Positions 5,492 to 8,746 of a stretch of 8,746 bases of DNA are shown here, one piece after another (within the stretch, counting starts at the first letter, position 1; the number at the start of each line of letters is the position of its first letter). The notes below the pieces were generated by a model, which saw only the letters and a program-made list of their open reading frames with translations, had not been told where the DNA came from and did not search any database. The DNA is from Actinomycetota bacterium (lineage in GTDB: Bacteria > Actinomycetota > Actinomycetes > Nanopelagicales > Nanopelagicaceae), in assembly GCA_009699165.1 (NCBI GenBank), contig WLOR01000059.1, forward strand, positions 1 to 8,746, read 5' to 3'. Both the position numbers and the translations under genes were made by a program.

Positions 5492-7393
5492 ATGTTTCGC
5501 AAACTTCTCATTAGAGCGACAATCTTTCTCGGCGGCTTTGGTTTCATCGCCGCGGCCGTGCTATTTGCCTTGGCATATTTCACCGTACAGATTCCAGATC
5601 CAAACGCTTATGTAAATAGCCAATCGACCATTATCCAATACTCAAACGGTGCTGAAATTGGTCGAGTTGGAACACAAAATCGGCAGATAGTGCCACTGGC
5701 AAAAATTCCATTAAATGTTCGACATGCAGTTCTTGCAGCAGAAGATCGTGGATTTTATTCCAACCGCGCTTTTAGTGTCACGGGAATAGCTCGGGCAATC
5801 TTTAATAATCTTAAAGGCGGTTCACTTCAAGGTGGATCGACAATCACACAACAGTATGCCAAGACTGCATTCTTAACTCCGAGCAGAACGATTCAACGAA
5901 AGATAAAAGAGCTCGTAATCTCAATAAAGCTTGAAAACCAACAGTCCAAAGATCAAATCTTTGAAAGTTATTTAAATACTATTTATTTTGGTCGCGGATC
6001 TTACGGAGTGATGACTGCTTCACAACAGTATTTCAATCGAAATGTAGATCAACTCACCAATTCACAAGCAGCGGTAATAGCATCAATTCTGCGCTCGCCC
6101 GGCCTGTATGACCCAGCTTTTAAAGAAGGTAATGAAGCTCGACTTAAGGCTCGCTTTGAATATGTAAAAAAAGGAATGATTGATGCAGGCTGGTTGGATG
6201 CTAAATCTGCAGCAAATATGAAGTTTCCATCGATTGCTCCGCGAGCGACTTCAGGACAGTTGAGCGGGCCAAAAGGTCACATTATTGAAGCTGTTCAGAA
6301 AGAGTTAGCGAAGCTTGGATTTAGCCAGGACCAACTATTGGTCGGCGGCTTGGTGATTAAAACTACACTCGATCAACAAGCACAACAATCGGCAGTCGAT
6401 GCTGTTAATAAATTTTATCCATCCAAAGCACCAGATAATTTACATATAGGCCTAGTTGCAATTCGACCAGGCACAGGTGAAATTGTCGCCCTGTATGGTG
6501 GGCGAGATTATTTGCAACGCCAGTTAAGCGATGCAACACAGTCAATCGCACTTGCGGGTTCAACCTTTAAACCATTTGCACTTATTGCCGCACTAGAACA
6601 AGGTATTCCGCTTACTTCGATGTGGAATGGGGATTCACCACAAGTATTCGATGATGCTGGAAAGCCATACGAAGTTTCAAACTATGGCAACGAAGGTTGG
6701 GGCCAAATAGATTTGATGTATGCGACAAAGCACTCAGTTAATACTGTTTTTGTTCCACTTGGAATCCAAGTTGGACCGAATGCTGTTGTAGATGTTGCTA
6801 GGCGTGCAGGTATTCCAGAGTCAGTTGCAATGATGCCAACACCTTCGGTTGTATTAGGTGTAGCTAGTCCACATGTGATTGATGTGGCAAATGCATATGC
6901 AACGTTTGCAGCTCAAGGTGTGAAATCCAAACCGTACCTAGTGACACAAGTTCTAGGCTCCAACAAAGGGGTTCTTTACCAAGCTAAACCAGAGACGCAG
7001 GAAGTTTTCTCCAAAGAAGTCATGGCCGATTTAACATATGCATTAAAAGGTGTTGTAACCGGTGGAACAGGATCTGCTGCACTTGCCTTAGGCCGTCCAG
7101 CTGCAGGCAAGACAGGAACATCACAATCAAATGCTTCAGCGTGGTTTAGTGCATACACACCTCAATTAGCCGCATCAGTTGCATTCTTTCGCGATAGTGC
7201 ATCCGAATCCCTTAATGGAATCGGTGGTTTAACCTCTGTAACAGGTGGAACTTTTCCAGCGAAAATATGGACAGCTTTCATGAAAGGTGCACTGAAAGGT
7301 CAAGAGGTTATGGACTTTCCAGCGCCATCAAATATCGGGGGACTTGATCCGATCGTGATGACATCGGGCGGAACTCAAAGCCGCACCCCCTAA
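5492..7393 (+). CDS. Bifunctional class A penicillin-binding protein (PonA type)
   Basis: Membrane-anchored peptidoglycan synthase, 633 residues, that polymerises lipid II and cross-links stem peptides outside the membrane. There is a short cytoplasmic N-terminus, then one transmembrane helix at about 10-32. The GT51 glycosyltransferase domain (about 55-240) carries EDRGFY with catalytic E84, QGGSTITQQYAK (113-124), RKIKELVISIKLE (136-148) and ESYLNTIYFGRGSYG with E158. The transpeptidase domain (about 315-600) has the active-site tetrad S357-T-F-K360, S415-V-N417 and K540-T-G542, so both activities should be intact. A short tail with no PASTA repeats follows. The start ATG has no clear ribosome binding site; TAGCCT (5480-5485, including the upstream stop codon) ends 6 bases before it. 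It lies 9 bases after DUF5318 and overlaps the GT87 gene by one base (TAATG). The position matches ponA1 of mycobacteria. Family assignment is secure. Confidence 0.96.
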   Translation: MFRKLLIRATIFLGGFGFIAAAVLFALAYFTVQIPDPNAYVNSQSTIIQYSNGAEIGRVGTQNRQIVPLAKIPLNVRHAVLAAEDRGFYSNRAFSVTGIARAIFNNLKGGSLQGGSTITQQYAKTAFLTPSRTIQRKIKELVISIKLENQQSKDQIFESYLNTIYFGRGSYGVMTASQQYFNRNVDQLTNSQAAVIASILRSPGLYDPAFKEGNEARLKARFEYVKKGMIDAGWLDAKSAANMKFPSIAPRATSGQLSGPKGHIIEAVQKELAKLGFSQDQLLVGGLVIKTTLDQQAQQSAVDAVNKFYPSKAPDNLHIGLVAIRPGTGEIVALYGGRDYLQRQLSDATQSIALAGSTFKPFALIAALEQGIPLTSMWNGDSPQVFDDAGKPYEVSNYGNEGWGQIDLMYATKHSVNTVFVPLGIQVGPNAVVDVARRAGIPESVAMMPTPSVVLGVASPHVIDVANAYATFAAQGVKSKPYLVTQVLGSNKGVLYQAKPETQEVFSKEVMADLTYALKGVVTGGTGSAALALGRPAAGKTGTSQSNASAWFSAYTPQLAASVAFFRDSASESLNGIGGLTSVTGGTFPAKIWTAFMKGALKGQEVMDFPAPSNIGGLDPIVMTSGGTQSRTP

Positions 7394-8586
7394 TGGCGCT
7401 GCGATTTAAAGCCGTACTCGCACTAGCGGTATTGGCATCACTAATCTCCTTCGTAAAGTTTTCTCACTGCCAAGCAACAACTTGGGCTACTCCAGATCAA
7501 TATATTCACGCTTGCTACAGCGACATTCCATCTCTATTTAGTGCTCGTGCGTTAGATAAAAATCAATGGCCATATTCAAGCGACACTAACGCCGTGGAAT
7601 ACCCAGTGCTGACCGGCATGGTGATGTTTGCAACTGCAGCACTCGTTAACTCACCCATTGCATATTTCAATCTCAATGTATTTTTCTTAACATTCCTCTT
7701 TGTAGCTCTAGTTTTAATTACTAGAAGAATTAAACCTGAGTTTGGATATTTGCTTCCAGTTGCACCGGCGATGCTGGCTTCACTATTTATAAACTGGGAT
7801 CTGTGGGCAATCATCACCATGGTGCTTGCAATCTACTGGTTTGATAGAAAATCCGATCTCTATAGCGCATTAGCAATCGGTATCTCAATCTCAACTAAAT
7901 TTCTGCCGATATTTCTCCTATTACCTATCGCATTTATTATGTGGCGCCAGAACCGGGTTAAAGACTTAATTAAATACTTGGCAACAACAATCGGAATATG
8001 GCTAGTAGTAAACCTTCCATTCATGCTTACAACACCAACAGGCTGGTGGAGGTTTTATAAACTTAATTTGGAACGCACAGCAGATTGGGGCTCAATCTGG
8101 TTAGCGCTTAACCAGTTAGGTGTTGGTCTGACTAATCTGAATTATTTATCGCTTCTACTATTACTCATAGGAATGACAGCGATTGCTGTTTTTCTCTTTG
8201 AACTAAAAACAACACCAACCCTTGCTTCGGTTGCATTTATAGTTCTCGCCACTGTCATGGTGGTTAGTAAGGTTTACTCACCTCAATATGTTTTATGGTT
8301 AACACCACTTGCAGTAATTGCACTTTCAAGTTCAAAAGAACTGCCTGCATTCTGGATATGGCAATGCGGTGAGATTATTTATCACATTGCAATCTGGCAA
8401 CACATTGCCTTAGTTACTGGCGCTCACTTCGGACTCCCGGCCGGCGGATATGCCTGGCTCACGCTTTTGCGCATTGCTACGAGCCTCTACTTGGTCTGGA
8501 CCCTTATAAAAAGCGCTTTGCAGGCTCGAAATCCACAGGGTTCTGCCTTCGATTTACTCTTTGAGGCCTCTAAGGCTTACCCTTAA
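7393..8586 (+). CDS. GT87 family (DUF2029) polyprenyl-phosphate-dependent glycosyltransferase
   Basis: Polytopic membrane protein, 397 residues, with the GT-C-type layout: an N-terminal membrane helix (5-23), an extracytoplasmic loop with CYSDIPSLFSARAL (41-54) and VEYPVLTG (69-76), many further hydrophobic helices (about 87-110, 120-150, 155-183, 196-212, 250-270, 277-291, 299-312, 355-375), and SKVYSPQYVLWLTPL (292-306) late in the chain. These motifs are typical of GT87, the family of the mycobacterial mannosyltransferase PimE. D44 in CYSD is the likely catalytic or donor-binding acid by analogy to GT-C enzymes. The expected role is transfer of a sugar, often mannose, from a polyprenyl-phosphate donor to an envelope glycolipid or protein on the outer face. 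The acceptor is unknown. The start ATG shares one base with the PBP stop (TAATG), so translation is probably coupled. It corresponds by position to Rv0051. Confidence 0.86.
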   Translation: MALRFKAVLALAVLASLISFVKFSHCQATTWATPDQYIHACYSDIPSLFSARALDKNQWPYSSDTNAVEYPVLTGMVMFATAALVNSPIAYFNLNVFFLTFLFVALVLITRRIKPEFGYLLPVAPAMLASLFINWDLWAIITMVLAIYWFDRKSDLYSALAIGISISTKFLPIFLLLPIAFIMWRQNRVKDLIKYLATTIGIWLVVNLPFMLTTPTGWWRFYKLNLERTADWGSIWLALNQLGVGLTNLNYLSLLLLLIGMTAIAVFLFELKTTPTLASVAFIVLATVMVVSKVYSPQYVLWLTPLAVIALSSSKELPAFWIWQCGEIIYHIAIWQHIALVTGAHFGLPAGGYAWLTLLRIATSLYLVWTLIKSALQARNPQGSAFDLLFEASKAYP

Positions 8587-8686
8587 CCCTCTTGAACAGG
8601 CACCCAGTGCCCGTCCAGGAAAGCACTAACCCTCCTGTCACGGAAATACCGTGGCCGTCTTAGTCCAGAGGAGGTCGGGTTAACGC
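8587..8686 (+). promoter_or_regulatory. Structured rpsF leader masking the ribosome binding site (candidate S6:S18 autoregulatory element)
   Basis: This 100-base non-coding spacer holds two parts. First, a small hairpin GGCAC-CCA-GTGCC (8599-8611) follows the GT87 stop; it has no U tract, so a terminator is doubtful. Second, TAACCC (8627-8632) can pair with GGGTTA (8677-8682), and TCCT (8633-8636) with AGGA (8669-8672). Alternatively CCTCCT (8631-8636) pairs with the whole Shine-Dalgarno AGGAGG (8669-8674). Inside is a perfect hairpin CACGG-AAATA-CCGTG (8639-8653), followed by an unpaired stretch containing CCG (8655-8657). The S6:S18 complex is known to bind CCG-containing leader motifs upstream of rpsF in several bacterial phyla. 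Assigning this leader to that class is inference. No convincing promoter was found; a TATAAA at 8505-8510 inside GT87 lacks a good -35. Confidence 0.55.
8669..8674 (+). promoter_or_regulatory. Shine-Dalgarno sequence of rpsF
   Basis: AGGAGG, a perfect complement to the 16S rRNA tail, lies 12 bases before the rpsF ATG. The spacing is a little long. It is the only full-consensus ribosome binding site in the window, and it is complementary to CCTCCT at 8631-8636. Confidence 0.8.
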
Positions 8687-8746
8687 ATGCGTCACTACGA
8701 ACTTATGGTCATTCTTGATCCAGAACTTGAAGAACGTACAGTCACA
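8687..8746 (+). CDS. rpsF: 30S ribosomal protein S6, N-terminal fragment, cut by window edge
   Basis: Only 20 residues are visible, but MRHYELMVILDPELEERTVT is the characteristic S6 start: the RxYEl first beta strand, MVILDP, then an acidic helix. S6 binds 16S rRNA in the platform of the small subunit as a partner of S18. The gene follows the envelope cluster in the order rpsF has in actinobacteria (PBP, GT87, rpsF, then usually ssb, rpsR and rplI). A consensus AGGAGG lies upstream in a structured leader. The remaining roughly 75 residues are beyond the window. Confidence 0.93.
   Translation, partial: MRHYELMVILDPELEERTVT

Noticed and set aside
8599..8611. Hairpin GGCAC-CCA-GTGCC as an intrinsic terminator after GT87
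   Set aside because: The stem is only 5 bp and no T-rich tract follows. Described only as part of the rpsF leader.
1..8746. Defence system, phage remnant, insertion sequence, CRISPR or tRNA-associated island
   Set aside because: Every long stretch is explained by conserved housekeeping or envelope genes in a known actinobacterial order, and no direct repeats, integrase, transposase or repeat-spacer pattern is seen.

Overview
The window looks like ordinary chromosomal core from a small-genome, AT-leaning member of the Actinobacteria. Freshwater acI / Nanopelagicales-type organisms are the best guess. The reasons are the gene content and order, the near absence of spacer DNA, moderate GC (judged by eye, not computed) and actinobacteria-specific families (DUF6049, MutT4-type NUDIX, DUF5318, GT87). 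I see no mobile element, CRISPR array, tRNA, rRNA or sign of recent transfer.

Layout. Positions 646-1 (minus) hold the first 215 residues of the lipid II flippase MurJ. Upstream of it, on the same strand, are a shortened DUF6049 exported membrane-anchored protein (1751-636) and a MutT4-like NUDIX hydrolase (2317-1748). These three genes overlap by 4 and 11 bases and form one operon read leftwards. Back to back with it, separated by only about 32 bases, is a CCA-adding tRNA nucleotidyltransferase with an HD domain (2350-3789, plus). Its tail overlaps by 36 bases the convergent end of an MFS permease (5025-3754, minus). A second very tight divergent spacer (5026-5068) separates the permease from a rightward cluster: a small DUF5318 zinc-ribbon-like protein (5069-5482), a bifunctional class A penicillin-binding protein (5492-7393) and a GT87 polytopic glycosyltransferase (7393-8586). 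After a 100-base leader with a convincing fold that covers the ribosome binding site, rpsF (ribosomal protein S6) begins at 8687 and runs off the window.

How it works together. MurJ (lipid II export), the class A PBP (glycan polymerisation and cross-linking) and the GT87 enzyme (probable periplasmic sugar transfer from a polyprenyl-phosphate donor) are all cell-envelope functions. NUDIX clean-up, CCA addition and S6 are housekeeping functions. In Mycobacterium tuberculosis the two halves correspond to Rv3910-Rv3907c and Rv0049-Rv0053, which lie on opposite sides of oriC. Here they are adjacent, the arrangement I recall for many other actinobacteria.

I found no strong candidate for a novel defence or mobile system. 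The points most worth a second look are the rpsF leader (possible S6:S18 autoregulatory RNA), the much reduced DUF6049 protein, and two extremely short divergent promoter regions whose starts look leaderless.
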